The notes under the pieces were generated by a model. That model worked only from the letters and a program-made list of their open reading frames with translations, made no database searches and was not told the DNA's origin. Of a stretch of 64,000 nucleotides of DNA, positions 11,705 through 23,536 are shown piece after piece. Both the position numbers and the translations under genes were made by a program. This DNA comes from Ornithodoros turicata (taxonomy: Eukaryota > Arthropoda > Arachnida > Ixodida > Argasidae), in the NCBI RefSeq assembly GCF_037126465.1, contig NC_088206.1:30134790-30198789 (forward strand), in the 5' to 3' direction. Positions within the stretch are counted from its first letter, which is position 1. Each line of letters starts with the position of its first letter.

Positions 11705-12473
11705 CAGGGTGTTTCAGTTAAATCCCCGGGCTAAATAATTCGCGAACGGGTGCTCCAATCCACGAGCTTTCTTTTTTACAAGTATCTGTCCGATACCACC
11801 TACAAGCTGCACACCGTGTGAACGAGTGGGAGGCGCTCATTATTAAAATAAAAATGCAAACGAGTTTCGTAAAAAAGCGTAACTTGTAAAGCAGGGCGCT
11901 GTCGGCATTAAAATGGGTACTACCCCTTATGGGACCTTCAGTGGACACCTTTCAGAGAAAAATCTGCCACCGAAGCGGGTCATTTGTTGCAGTAATTAAT
12001 TGGTTTCGGTTTACGTATTTTTTTCGCGGCTGGCCGCGGTGAAGCGCAAAAGAGCGTATTTCATTGGTGTAATTCATTGGTGTAAGGACGTAATTCATTG
12101 ATGGATAAGGGAGTGAAAGAGCGTCCTTTTGTGCTTCGCCGCGACAAGCCGCGACAAAAATACGTAAACCGAAACCAATTAATTACTGCAACAAATGACC
12201 CGCTTCGGTGGCAGATTTTTCTCTAAAGGATGTCCACTGAAGGTCCCAAAAGGGGTAGTACCCATTTTAATGCCGACAGCGCCCTGCTTTAGAAGTTACG
12301 CTTTTTTACTTAACTCATTTGCATTTTCATTTTAATAATGAGCGCCTCCCACTAATTCACACGGTGTGCAGCTTGTAGGTGGTATCGGACAGATACTTGT
12401 AAAAAAGAAAGCTCGTGGATTGGAGCACCCGTTCGCGAATTATTTAGCCCGGGGATTTAACTGAAACACCCGG
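11705..12473. mobile_element. Foldback MITE, CAGGGTGTTTCAGTTAA ends, TA TSD
   Basis: The left arm (11,705 to about 12,030) and right arm (about 12,150-12,473) are near-perfect reverse complements over roughly 320 bp. Examples are AATCCCCGGGCTAAATAATT against its complement at 12,440-12,460. TA flanks both ends (11,703-11,704, 12,474-12,475). The arms differ by few substitutions, so this is among the younger repeats here. Confidence 0.88.
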
Positions 12474-13379
12474 TATACTGCATGCCAGCTATGTGAGGGA
12501 ATATTGCACCGTCTTACACATTCGACAACGAGATGCCTACGATAAGTTGTTGCATACAGAAGGGTACGGTAGCGGATAAGTAGCGGCATAGTATTTACGT
12601 TACTTTTATTTGGTAGAGGTAGCGGTATCTTGTTAATTTTTTGAATTTGTAGCGACGCTAGTATTGCGTTACTTTTCTGTGGAGCAGCGGGTAGCGGTAT
12701 TTCGTTATTTAGTTTTTGTAGCGGGTACAACATTGGGAAGGGGTGACACCCTAGCGGCGCTTGGCAGAAATAAAGGGAAATGGCGTTTCGGCCTTCCTAT
12801 TCTGCTTAGAGGCGTGCCCGTAGTGGTGTATAGAGTAGTCCATGCCCTAGAATTCGAGACAAAACGTAAAGCGGGCTTTACCTCTTCATGCCCCACGGAG
12901 CCCATGTATTAGGAATTTAAAGGCGGGTGCAACAGCAGCCATCAAGCCAGCTAGTCGACGGAAAATAAAAACCGTCGTGTAAGCACACAACGATGTTCCT
13001 GTTTAAACTTTAGTGAACTGATACTCTGCAGTAGACACTAGGCACATATTTTTACAAATATAGGGCTATTTGATTTGATTTGATTTTAAGGAAAAATAAA
13101 ATGGAGATGGTAATGAATGAATAAAATACAGCTATGTTTGCACTGGATCAGCTACTTTCCTAGTTACCGCATCACTTGCCCCGAGACACGCGCACGCGCT
13201 GTGACAGTAAGTTTCAGATGTTGCCGATCTGGACAGATGACCGACTATAGAATCTCTATATGAGGTGCGCATATATTTTGAAATATCAGTGGGCTAAAAC
13301 CATGCAGCTCAACAATGCAAAGGCAAGCCTCAAATAAGGGATGTACTCGTGTCAAAATGTCGCTTGGAGCGAGGAAAGT
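12474..13379. repeat. TAGCGG-type repeat, copy 2, and unassigned sequence
   Basis: GTAGCGG words recur between 12,535 and 12,740, opposite in orientation to 6360-6560. The rest, to 13,379, shows no gene. A short TTTGATTTGATT run lies near 13,068. Confidence 0.5.
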
Positions 13380-13490
13380 TCAGACACAGTTGCAGTTTCC
13401 AAAGACTGTAGATTTGGAACATAAATCTGTAGATCTGTAGATGACACCGGAAATCTGTAGATATCCATACGAATCTGTAGATGTGGCAAC
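13380..13490 (+). repeat. Short tandem repeat of ATCTGTAGAT
   Basis: The word AATCTGTAGAT or a close variant occurs five times between 13,405 and 13,485 at irregular 12-27-bp spacing. Confidence 0.6.
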
Positions 13491-14329
13491 ACTGGCGAGA
13501 AGTTCCCCCCGAGCGATCACTGCGCCGCCACGTGCCTGTCCCTAGGCCAACTTTTCGCCGGAGTTTCCTGACCAGAAAGAGCATTGAGAGACCGTGATTT
13601 TAGTGATCTTTAGCATTCACATGCGTGTGGGGATGACGACAGGCCTATCTAGATTCACAGCAACGCGCAGACAACGGTCACCACGGAGAGTTTTCAATCT
13701 GCCGGAGGGGGCTGGGGCAAAACGCCCCCCCCCCCTTTCACACACAGAGGTCGGGCAGGGTGTCGGGGATTCCGTGTTGTGACGTTTTGAAGCAAACTTG
13801 TACATGGTTGCCATGTTCACTCGCATGAAACAAGCGATTCTTAGGATATCTCTCGAAACGTTCACTGTGAGTGTCAGCTGGGCAAACTTCTCGGTTGGGG
13901 CCTGGCCCCCCGGGGAAAGTTCCTGGGGGGTTGGGCGTTCAGACCCCCAAGCCCATACGCTGTCGGCGCCTATGCACCAACATGGGAAGTCAGAGAGCGA
14001 CCGTTTGTTCATGTCGGTAGACCCATGCCACGACGAAGCAAGACTTCGCTCTCCCTACTTAGCCCGCCTTGGCAGTCTGCTACAAACGCTGCTGCGTCCA
14101 CGGTTACCGTGGCGCCATCTATCTTCTGAGCTGAGTGTCGGCGCAGATCACATGTATTTCAAAGAAGGTACCGCAATAATGAATAAAGGTTTCTAGGCAG
14201 TGCTGTCAAGCTAGGGAGTTTTCGCTACAGATCTAGAGACTTACGTTGAATGCTACACCCTAGCGGGAGAAATTTCATATAGAGGCTGGAGGGAAATCTG
14301 GAGGTTTCGCTTCTGTTTTGCAATATGCA
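13491..14329. other. No recognised gene; possible hAT-like end
   Basis: GTCGGCGCCTATG at about 13,959-13,971 resembles the reverse complement of the CATAGGCGCC end of the element at 9156, and G/C runs lie before it. I cannot find a matching left end. Opposed frames of about 130 codons at 13,617-14,012 and 13,798-14,196 overlap and show no motif. Confidence 0.4.
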
Positions 14330-15147
14330 CAGGGTGTCCGGTGGGAAAGTGTCGTTAAATTTCTATAAAAAATCTACGTGAGATAAAAACGGGAAACCTT
14401 CTGCAGGACATTTGTGAAGTTTTTTGCCACCCAAACAGGTGTTTTCTGTGAGTGTACCTCATTAATTAGTCTAATTAGCTTAATTGAACTCAAGAATTTG
14501 CCAAGGAGAGGTAACTTTCTTTGCGTTAATTAGAAAGCCCATGGCCACAACACACGATTTCAGTCGCAAATACAGGATCTTTCACAATGTTTTCACAAAA
14601 ATTAGACACCCGAAAACACGTAACAACAACGACAACAAAAATCGCTCATCAAGGCGCGCTAGTTCAAGTTGCCCCGCCTAGAGTATGGGGAGGAGCAAAG
14701 GGCAACACAGAATACAGCACAGAACGTGGGATGTTGCTGATTATCAGTAACTGATAGCTGCGAACAGATAAGCTTGCGAAGACAAAATATGTGATTGGGC
14801 CGGTCCGTGAGTGCCTTCAGGCCTTGCCGATAGTGCCGGCACTGATGAAATCCGAAAACGGGCTTGCAGAGATTGCAAGTTTTCGGGTGTCAAATAAATG
14901 GGGAATAGTTGAAGAAACCTCAAATTACAATTGGGATAACATGTTGTGGCCACAGGCTTTCTAATTAACGTTACCTTTCCTTGGCAAAATTTTGAGTTCA
15001 ATTAAGCCTAATTAATGAGGTTCACTCGTGCAAACCTCCTGTTTGTGTTGCAAAAGCCTACAGGAGTGTCATACAACAAGTCTCACACTTTTATCACGCG
15101 TAGTTTTTTTTAAGAAATTTAATGACACTTTTTCACCGGATACCCTG
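14330..15147. mobile_element. Foldback MITE, CAGGGTGTCCGGTGGGAAAG ends
   Basis: The left arm (14,330-14,620) and right arm (14,860-15,147) are inverted copies. Shared words include TTAATTAG, CCAAGGAGAGGTAACTTTC and CCCGAAAAC, with diverged bases. The target duplication is unclear (CA/CAT). The centre holds unrelated sequence. Confidence 0.78.
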
Positions 15148-15421
15148 CATAGCACGGTGCCTTATAGTTCCGTGTTAGCAGTTAAAATGTGTTCCTGAAT
15201 TAATCGCACCATGGAACGAATCGGCGCCTGATGATGAAAAGCATTACAAGACCACCTCAAAGCATCTAAACTTTCAATATTAACACTTCAAGCCAGCGGA
15301 ACACCGCGGCCGAGATAGCCTCAGGATTTCCATCTTTGAGCGGGAGGCGCCTTTATCCGCAGATTATTCAGGCTTCTTATAATCTTTCTGGCACATATTT
15401 CGGCTAGCGCTAACGGATATA

Positions 15422-16710
15422 CGAGGGTGGTTCCATAAGTTTCCGGCTCGACCAACTTTTAATAGTCATAGAGACGAAACAAGTGTATCACTTTTCGACA
15501 TCGTCACCCTTAACTTCGATGCACTTTTGACACCTTTCAACCAGCATTCTTATACCCTTGAAAAAATAGTCCGAAGTTTTGTCCGCAAAATGCTGGAAAC
15601 TGCCTCTTGCACCTCACTATCGTTTTGAAATCTCCGTCCTCTGAGAACCCTCTTCAAGTTTGAGAACTGGAAGTAGTCACTCGGTGCCAAGTCTGGACTA
15701 TAGGTGGGTTGTGGATTTCTTCGAAGCCGCACTCCTTCAGTGCAGCCTTGGCAACAGAAGCCGCGTGGACAGGGGCATTGTCCTGGAGCAACCGGACACA
15801 TCGACTCAACCTGCCGCGCCTCTTTTCCTTGATGGCGTCTCGCAGTCGGTGCAGGAGTGAAGCATAATAAGTCGCATTCACTGTGGTGTTCCTCTCTTTG
15901 AAGTCGATGAGGAGTATATCGTGACAATCCCAAAATATTGTTGCCAGGATCTTTGTGGATTGTGTGACCTTGGCTTTACTTGGGGGTGCTTCTCCTGGTT
16001 TGCGCCATTCCATCGACTTCTTTTTCGAAAGGGGATCATAGTAGAGCACCATAGTCTCATCCCCTGTGACAATTTACTTCAATATTTCTTCTTCGTTCTC
16101 TTGACAGAGCTCCAAAAACTCTTTGGCACAGACGACGCGCTGTTGTTTTTGAACTGACGAGAGAAGTCGTGGCACCCATCTCGCACTGACCTTTTTCATG
16201 TGAAGGCCCTCGCCGATGATGCGAAAAACGGTTGTTTTGGAAAGCCCCAGCCTTTCTGAGATTTCCTTCACCTTCATATGCCTGTCGCTCAGCACTTCCT
16301 CCTCGACAAGAGACAAATTTTCTTGTGTCAACACTTCCACTGGACGACCATCGCGTGGATCATCTTCAATGGACTCTCGCTCCGGTCGAAACTGCTTATC
16401 CCAGTCTTTTACCGTTGTTTACGACGGAGAGGCTTCCCTGTACACGTTGTAAAGTCGCGCTTTAATTTCGTTAGGCGAAGGTCTCTCTTTTGTCAAGAAT
16501 TTTATCACAGCGCGGTACACGATTTTTTCTATTTTAACTGAAGAGAGCACCCTGGCTGTTTGAAATGCCGCTCTCCAACCGACACAAGCATGGAGAGGAT
16601 TGAGGGTGGTGCTCCGACCTTCCAACAGATGGCGCCACGCGTCCTTAATCGCATTTTCAAATTCGCGCGCATTTTCTACCTCGGGCCGGAAACTTATGGA
16701 ACCACTCTCG
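15422..16710 (-). mobile_element. Full-length mariner element
   Basis: Inverted ends CGAGGGTGGTTCCATAAG (15,422) and its near complement CTTATGGAACCACTCTCG (to 16,710) are each flanked by TA. The 1289-bp length is that of a complete mariner. Both ends and the whole coding region are present, so this is a full-length insertion killed by point changes and not a deletion derivative. Confidence 0.93.
15550..16560 (-). pseudogene. Mariner transposase (broken)
   Basis: The transposase catalyses cut-and-paste at TA sites. Segments in order on the minus strand are: N-terminal helix-turn-helix (IKFLTKERPSPNEIKARLYN), a second HTH (VKEISERLGLSKTTVFRII), first catalytic Asp in TGDETMVLYYD, second in LLQDNAPVHAA, and third in YSPDLAPSDYFQF. 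The spacing between the second and third is consistent with the mariner D34D signature once a one-base deletion near 15,705 is allowed for. Defects are a stop/frameshift near 16,420, a TAA at 16,074-16,076 just before TGDE, and that deletion. All three catalytic residues remain as codons. Confidence 0.92.
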
Positions 16711-16854
16711 TAGGTCTCGGTGTGTGTGTGTGAAACTCCCTGCGCAGTGGCACTCTATTGAAACCGAAAGAATACATCAAGACCTAAGGGAAGGATACGT
16801 CTTTGCTCGGCTGTGAACTGCAGGAATACGTTATGGAAACGGAGTGGAGGACGT

Positions 16855-17165
16855 TATGGAAGGAGGAGGAGGAGGAGGAGTGTCGTTGGGAGGAACCCGA
16901 GAGGTCTGCCTGCCTGATTAGGCGGCATGTTTCTCGGGAAGGGAAAGGTGGTGGAGAGGAAAGGGTGAAGTGGAAGACCGAGCGGAATCCGCTCGGGGGG
17001 AGGATAGCTGCGTCCATGGGCCGACTTCAGGGGAACTGTGCCGGCATACGCCTATTACACATCTGAGGGAAACCCAGGAAACACCCCAGACGGCACATCC
17101 CAGTCTCCAAGCGCACGCGTTACCGCTGCGCCACCGGAGCTGGTCGCTCGGCTCCAGTGACAACG
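16855..17165 (-). repeat. tRNA-SINE with B box deleted
   Basis: On the minus strand the head reads CTCCGGTGGCGCAGCGGTAA then CGCTTGGAGACTGGGA, and jumps straight to TGTGCCGTCTGGGG. The copy at 63,705-64,000 has about 28 extra bases at this point, including the B box GGTTCGAATCC. The body (GGCACAGTTCCCCTGAAGTC) and a CTC-rich tail (16,860-16,880) agree between copies. Confidence 0.8.
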
Positions 17166-17302
17166 AAGCTCTGCATTTAAATAAGCATTTCGCCGGAGGG
17201 AAACTGATGTTCTGAGGCTGGAACAACATAGAAGGGACAGATACAAACAAAGCCTCGAATTGCCTAAGAAATCAACGATGAAAGATGAATGTCACTGAAA
17301 AG

Positions 17303-17378
17303 GTTAGCCAGCTGTAGGGATCGAACCCACATCTTCTGGATTACCGGTCCAGGGCTCTACCAATTGAGCTAAGCTAAC
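17303..17378 (-). repeat. tRNA-Thr-like SINE head, inverted-pair member 1
   Basis: The minus strand folds as a cloverleaf. Acceptor GTTAGCT pairs with GGCTAAC, the D arm is GCTC/GAGC, the anticodon stem is CTGGA/TCCAG with loop CCGGTAA (GGT, threonine), and the T arm is GTGGG-TTCGATC-CCTAC. There are four extra bases before the 3' acceptor strand and C at position 33, so a functional tRNA is unlikely. The flanks (TTTTCAGTGACTTTC and the CGACTTTCGGG side) repeat around the second copy. Confidence 0.75.
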
Positions 17379-17717
17379 ACGCCTCCCCAGCGACTTTCGG
17401 GCTGCGTCATCTGAAGGGACGACTTTCAGTGACTTTTCAGTGACAGCCTTTCAGTGACTTTTCAGTGACTTTCGTCTTTCATCGTTGATTTCTTAGGCAA
17501 TTTGAGGCTTTGTTTGTATCTGTCCCTTCTATGTTGTTCCAGCCTCAGAACATCAGTTTCCCTCTTGTTCAACAGGTGCCGCTTGCGTCGATTTCCGTCG
17601 TATGAATGTGTGTATGAGTGAGCAAAAAATGTAAGAGTGAAAGGAGGGTGAGTGAGAGTGAGTGGCTGGTTTGTCGTCCCTTCAGATGACGCACCCCGAA
17701 AGTCGCTGGAGAGGCGT

Positions 17718-17793
17718 GTTAGCTTAGCTGAATTGGTAGAGCCCTGGACCGGTAATCCAGAAGATGTGGGTTCGATCCGTACAGCTGGCTAAC
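17718..17793 (+). repeat. tRNA-Thr-like SINE head, inverted-pair member 2
   Basis: Same cloverleaf as the copy at 17,303-17,378 but on the plus strand, with one change in the D stem (GCTG) and one in the T stem. The homology reaches beyond the tRNA part to about 17,675-17,815. Together with 17,282-17,420 it forms an inverted repeat around a ~260-bp spacer. Confidence 0.75.
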
Positions 17794-18021
17794 CTTTTCA
17801 GTGACTTTCATCTTTCATTTCGCAGGACCCAGAAAACAACATTCCAGACAATATCCTGCGACTGGTGTGGACGTCATGTCTCATTTTCGTATTTTTCTTG
17901 TTTCGTACTTTTCTTCTTCATAGCAATATAATATTTTATGCACCTCTTGTCGCTAGCTGAGGTATGCAAGAGGTGTTTTCATGGGGCCGTATTCGACGAA
18001 AGCATGCACGTCGATATCTTT

Positions 18022-19435
18022 ATACCGTCGAAACTCGTTAATATGACCACGGCCGTTCTCGCAGATTTTGGTCATAAAGCAAATTGTCGTGTTAACGAAC
18101 GCCACATGTTAGTAGTCGTACCATATCCTTTACGTAAGCTTCGAAAAGTAGAAAATTACGTAACCTGGTAACAGAATTAATTAGGCATTTTAAAAGAATG
18201 TCTAACACTTTCTTTCTTTTCTTTTTTTGAAAAAGTATGATAAATATGTAGGTAAACGGCTAAAAGCCCAGTGCTTGGGAACACAAAAAAAGACGTAGCC
18301 TATGTACGTCTTTTTTTGTGTTCCTAAGCACTGGGTTTTTAAGAATGCTTACAGTATCGATAACCAAACAGCTCGATTTCCATATGACCATATGACTACA
18401 GCAGCACTATATGACGAAGCACACTGCTCTTTCAAGCACGTCAAACAGGGGCATCATGAGTCACCCCGAATGCGGGCCCACGTTTGGCCGCTATAGGTCA
18501 GTAGAACCGCTGGTTCAGTGACCAACGGTCATAGTAACAAGGGTAAAATACACTTGTTCGCCCCTAGTTGTACGGAAAATACAGTGAGCCCCTAATATGA
18601 CCGCTGTTATTCTGACAGACTTGCTTTATGACCGTTTTTCTCCGGAACCGTTCCACCCGCATGTAAATCCCCCTCGTTAATATGACAATGCGTTATCTGA
18701 CAATGACCAATATTTTTGTCGCAAGCAGAGTCAAACACAGGCATTATCTCCTTGCTATTATGACCCCGTCACAGGACCCTCACAGTAGTCCTGGGAGAGT
18801 CTACCACGTACCCCGCTCAGAGGGTGACACGCGTCAAAATAGGGCGTCAAGATTTGGGATGACCCGTGAAATCGTTGACCCCGGGATTATACCCATATCC
18901 CTTTTGGAACCACCGAAGCGCTTAAGAAGGCGGTGACCCCGGGACAAGGTCGCACTGTGCTGATGTAGCCACGTAAGGATGACGTGAACGAAGCGGAACG
19001 AAGCGGCGTTACTCAAAGGCGACAAGCGAAACCCTACAGGTGGCCTTGTTATTCTGTGAGCAAAGAAAGTACACTGATAACGTGTCCGGAATTGACGGTG
19101 CCATTCTCCATTTAGAAAAATTAATTACTGAAAATTGTTCAAAGCAGACACTGTTAACGAATTTTTCAGAAAATAAATCATAATTACATAGGCTTTTGTT
19201 GTGCGTAGCTGTCTGTCCGGTCCGCGGAAGGTGCGTTTCTCGTTAATATGACAATTCTCTTTATGACCAAAATCCAGGAAACGGCAGTGATCATATTAAC
19301 GAGGGTTTATTGTCATATTAATGAACAAGAGTTACATGGGGAGACCATTGGAAGGGAACGGTTCCCGAGAAAAAGCGTCATAAAGCGGGGATGTCGTATT
19401 AACGAGTATCATATTAACGGGGTTCGACTAAACTG
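18022..19435. mobile_element. Pogo/Tigger-like region with GTTAATATGAC subterminal repeats
   Basis: CGTTAATATGAC or its complement recurs near 18,035, 18,670, 19,245, 19,300, 19,400 and 19,412, with TTTATGACC words at matching distance. The right edge carries GTTCGACTAAACTG, the complement of a CAGTTTAGTCGAAC end. The left edge starts CCGTCGAAACTCG. These are typical of Tigger/pogo ends. It may be more than one overlapping copy. No transposase was recognised. Confidence 0.55.
18262..18340. repeat. Near-perfect 36-bp-arm hairpin
   Basis: AAAAGCCCAGTGCTTGGGAA and the following bases are mirrored by the complement ending at 18,340 around a five-base loop, with an A7/T7 tract in the stem. There is one mismatch in the outer stem. 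It is not a terminator of any visible gene. Confidence 0.85.
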
Positions 19436-19519
19436 GTACCGTGGTAGCGTAGTTTCTGAGGAAAATTTAATACACGGTGGTTTTTCCCCGAATTCTGGAG
19501 TTTTTTTTTTTTTCACTCT

Positions 19520-19762
19520 TAAAAAAGAACTTCACCGCAGAGCACGCTCCTAGCCAACCATTATCTCGAATGATATCGTTACCGGCCCTGATTTGTTGAA
19601 AACGGGAGGCGTAAGCCTTTTCTTTCTTTTTTGTGACAATTATGAACAGCATAAGTGTCACAGAAAAGGAGTAAGCCTTCCGTTTTCAACAAATTAGGCC
19701 AGATAACGATTTCATTCGAGATGATGGTTGGGTAGGAGCGTGCTATGCGGTGAAGATCATTT
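19520..19762. mobile_element. Palindromic MITE, copy 1 (complete)
   Basis: Two arms of about 110 bp meet at GTGACAATTATGAACAGC and its complement. The outer words are GAACTTCACCGCAGAGCACG and the complement of CACCGCATAGCACGCTCC. The same unit is at 21,241-21,475, with half copies at 4945-5035, 31,610-31,735 and 56,690-56,815. Confidence 0.8.
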
Positions 19763-21235
19763 TCTTCCTTGTCGGGCCGATAACTTTTCAAAACCTCCTC
19801 GTAGTCGTCTTCAACGAACAATGCATGTTCACACGGGACGCTCCGCCGTTGGCGCTGGCGTAAAAAGTGGTTCCAGAGCAGTGTGGAAGTGCACTTTAGT
19901 TGCGCCGTCGGAAAAAGCCGGATTTATTTGTGTTTATTCGTCAGAATTTTGTATTGACGAACTAATGCATGATTTATTAACTTGCTCAGTGTCCAGTAAA
20001 CTGCGCGTCTAAAGAAACAATAGTAAACGTAGCAGCAAATATACTAAAACAGAAAACTGGCGTGAACTTCCCGTAGATATAATTGAATCGAGATTTTAAC
20101 AGGTTAGTATTAGTACAAATTAGTACTGAAATACAATAACTTAGCACGTAATACACGCTCTAGTCCTCTATATGCGTAGTAATTGCATGATCAGTTGCAT
20201 ATCCACCTGCAGATTCGAACGTCAATTGATATTGACACGCATGGTTGTACGCTCATCTGTGGTGTTGATCTAAATGAGACCTTGCGAAAGCACCGTTTAA
20301 TTTTGAAACGTCACACATGGCTGTTTCCTTTTATGCATCGGGAATATGTTTTTCACTGTTGCTACGTTTTCAAACAACATATAGGAACATTACTTTCTCA
20401 GATAAAGGAATTAAACCTACGTACGTATCATCCTCGGCATGCCTTCACTCGGAAACGTGAGCACATGGCATCAGGACGCGCACAATTGAACGCACCGACG
20501 CCACACTGCCGCTTTTGTTATGTGCCACAAACACTGTTGCACGAGAATGAAATCGATGCGCGCCGGTGACCCGCGGTTGCCAAGGGGAATGCAATTTCAG
20601 AATATACTAAACAAACGGTGGGTACATGGAAGCTTCTTTAAACGAGACAAAAAGAGAAAAATAAAGAAAAGGGTTTTTCTCGGAGTCGCTGGAGCCGTGA
20701 TGGGAGGAGGGGGGTGGGGGGGACAGTGTGGAGCGCTTCACACTGTATATGCCGCTTTGCAGTGCTGTACGTAGCTGCGCTAGTGGTCTTCAACCTAAGG
20801 ACGGCACGAAATGGTCTCCATCAATTCTAACAGTTACTCAACCGGAGAAATTACACTACAGCGCCATCAGGCGTCGCCTACTGGTTCTAGGGTTTCTATG
20901 TTTTCAAATCCCACTATTTTGAGTTTAGTCCTTGCATTTGCGACGACTTCAGACAATGCAGAAATGTGCTCAAGTTGTTATTGCCACTTCAAATAGTATT
21001 TTTTTTTTTTTGTCCAAGCAGTGCTCTACAAAACCATGGACACCAATCAATAGGAAGAAGCGTCGTGCGGTGCTTAGATGTAGACCTTTTGAAAAAAGCC
21101 AGCGCCACCTGTGGCGCCCGAGGTATCATGGGAGTTCGAGCGCATAATTCCTGTTCCTGCCCCCGGTGCACGCGCAAACACTATACAGGCGCTCAGCTGA
21201 ATCTCCAGCATCTCCCTGTGAACTGTGTTCATCCT
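19763..21235. other. No recognised gene
   Basis: The longest frame is 20,183-20,569 (+, 128 codons), which shows no motif. A G-rich tract lies at 20,701-20,720. No RNA gene was found. Confidence 0.4.
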
Positions 21236-21240
21236 GCCAC

Positions 21241-21475
21241 TCTTGAAAAAGAACTTCACCGCAGAGCACTCTCCTAGCCAAACGTCATCTCAAATGATAT
21301 CGTTATCTGCCCTGATTTGTTGAAAACGGGAGGCGTACGCCTTTTTTGTGACGCTTATGCTGTTCATAATTGTCACAAAAAAGACGTACGCCTCCCGTTT
21401 TCAACAAATCAGGGCAGATATCGATATCATTCGAGACGGTGCTTGGCTAGGAGCGTGCTATGCGGTGAAATTCAC
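21241..21475. mobile_element. Palindromic MITE, copy 2 (complete)
   Basis: Same palindrome as 19,520-19,762. The arms are almost identical to each other (for example GGCGTACGCCTTTTTTGTGA and its complement), with fewer differences than copy 1. Confidence 0.82.
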
Positions 21476-23536
21476 TTCTAAGAGAGTGTAGTGCGTTCTG
21501 AACGTGAACATCTTCGACACAAACGTGTTTGGTTCAGTACAAGCGATAATTACATGGGAAAGAAAAAGAAGCTTGGTGGCGGGCAGCCGTTGTGTGTGCG
21601 ACCATCTTCTCGCATTGTATGTTTCGCAAGCGTTTTTTTCCCATTCAGTCACGTAAGTTTACACCACCTGTCGATTTCTTCGGGATTTCTTGTGTGCTGA
21701 GCTCCACGTTTCCTTGTTCCTTTGTTTGCGTTTGAAGGAAGAACGACTGTTGCAGAAAGTGAAACCAGCCCAGCGGCGCAACTGCAGGACGAACTCGGTA
21801 TCGCTTTGAACACGGAGATTAACATTGAATCATCAGGAGGTATGTAGAACGCGATGTAGCACTAAAGCAACTGACCTCACATGCACCAAAAGTGATGCCA
21901 GATGCGTGATGAAGTGAAACCGATATTTATGAAGAAAGCCGAAGGGCGAATGCTCGGTGGTTATCACCATATGCACAGCCTCCCCAAGCTGACGTTGCAA
22001 ATATATAGACTGCAAGTAATGAAGAGACTTGGGAAGCCATCTAAGGATTAAAAACAGTTACTAGTTTTATTACATTTAAAAAAGAAAATGAACTGGGAAC
22101 AGTACAATAGAAATACATTGACAGTTCCATTTATGGTTCGATGTTTCAGCAGTCAGCGCTGCCTTCAACATATATTCCCCTATCATAGGAGCTGCCAACT
22201 CAACCGTGATTGAGCCGCCTGCAGGTTCCAAGCCTGTTTCTTCAGGCACTCTGCAAGTTACGAAAATTCCTGAATCCGAAACCAATCAGGTTTCTTCGAC
22301 CAGACATGATTCCGTACTGAACCCAAAATTGGGCAGGAATCACGACCATAAATTATTTAAGAATGGGGTATCAGGATCTATTCCGGTACTGAATGGGTCC
22401 TGCACTAGAGATTGAATGCAACCGGGACAAAATTGCCACTTGTTTGATAGCCGGATATGTGCCTGATAGAACACGATGAAGCCTGAACGAAAACACAGAG
22501 TCTGAATAAAATCGAAGGAATGCTGAATCCATGGCGGTATGGATGGGATGCTTCCGCTTGCTACGAATCTTTACTGCAGCGAATTTGTGATTTTTACTGA
22601 ATTGTCTTCACGCATCTTCATGCACCACAAGAACATTTCACGCGTTCGTACATGACTATAAATGTTTTTTTTTTTTTCGGGTTCAGATCACAGATACACA
22701 ATACCTGGCTGCCCAAGTGAGGTGCTGTTAGCAAACCTAGTTAAGGTACACACCTTGACTGAGGCCTGCGAAAAGCTCGAACAAGAACATGTTGCACTCA
22801 AGGCAAAGAATGTAGCCCTGACACAGGTACTGAGTGTAGGGAAGAACAGGAGAGGAGCCCAGCCAGCTATCTGCCACTCAAATGTCACTATATTGTCTAA
22901 ACTCACTATATGTCAAATGTCACTATATTGCCACTAAATGTCACAGATATTAAATCAAAATTGGACATGTTCATCAGAGATACAGAAACCTTGCAGTTTT
23001 ATACCGGCTTTATGTGTTTCTCGACCAGTAACAGCTAAATACAATGATGTGAGATCAGGGCTAGGCAGACCGTGTGTCGTTTCCGTTGCTGAGCAGCTTG
23101 TACTAGTTCTTGCGAGGTTACGTGTCGGATTGCTTGAGAAAGACTTGGCAATTCGATTTGATGTACACGTCCCAGCTGAAAATAAGAGGCATGATCTCAA
23201 TGAATTCTCCCGCAGTCCCAATGAGATTCGATGTGAACGCAGACGACCAATTCATTCAATGTGCATAAGAGGAGTATTTCTCATTGAGGGAATTGGGAGT
23301 TTTGCAGGGGAGCGACCTTCGCGACAACGTGTTTCACCATGTTGTGTGGCGAAGGCCACGTACACTGAGTAAGGAACCAATTCAAGGAATTGGTCTAATG
23401 AGTATCGATGAGAAACGCTCACTTCCAATTAATTTAATGAGATGCTCAACCAATACAAGGAATACGAAGCCAATTGAATGAATTGGCCCAATGTGAACGA
23501 ATGAGACACGATCATTCCCAATTGAAGGAATGAGAT

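Noticed and set aside
17303..17793. Two functional tRNA-Thr genes
   Set aside because: Four extra bases before the 3' acceptor strand, C in place of U at position 33, and shared non-tRNA flanks show SINE origin.
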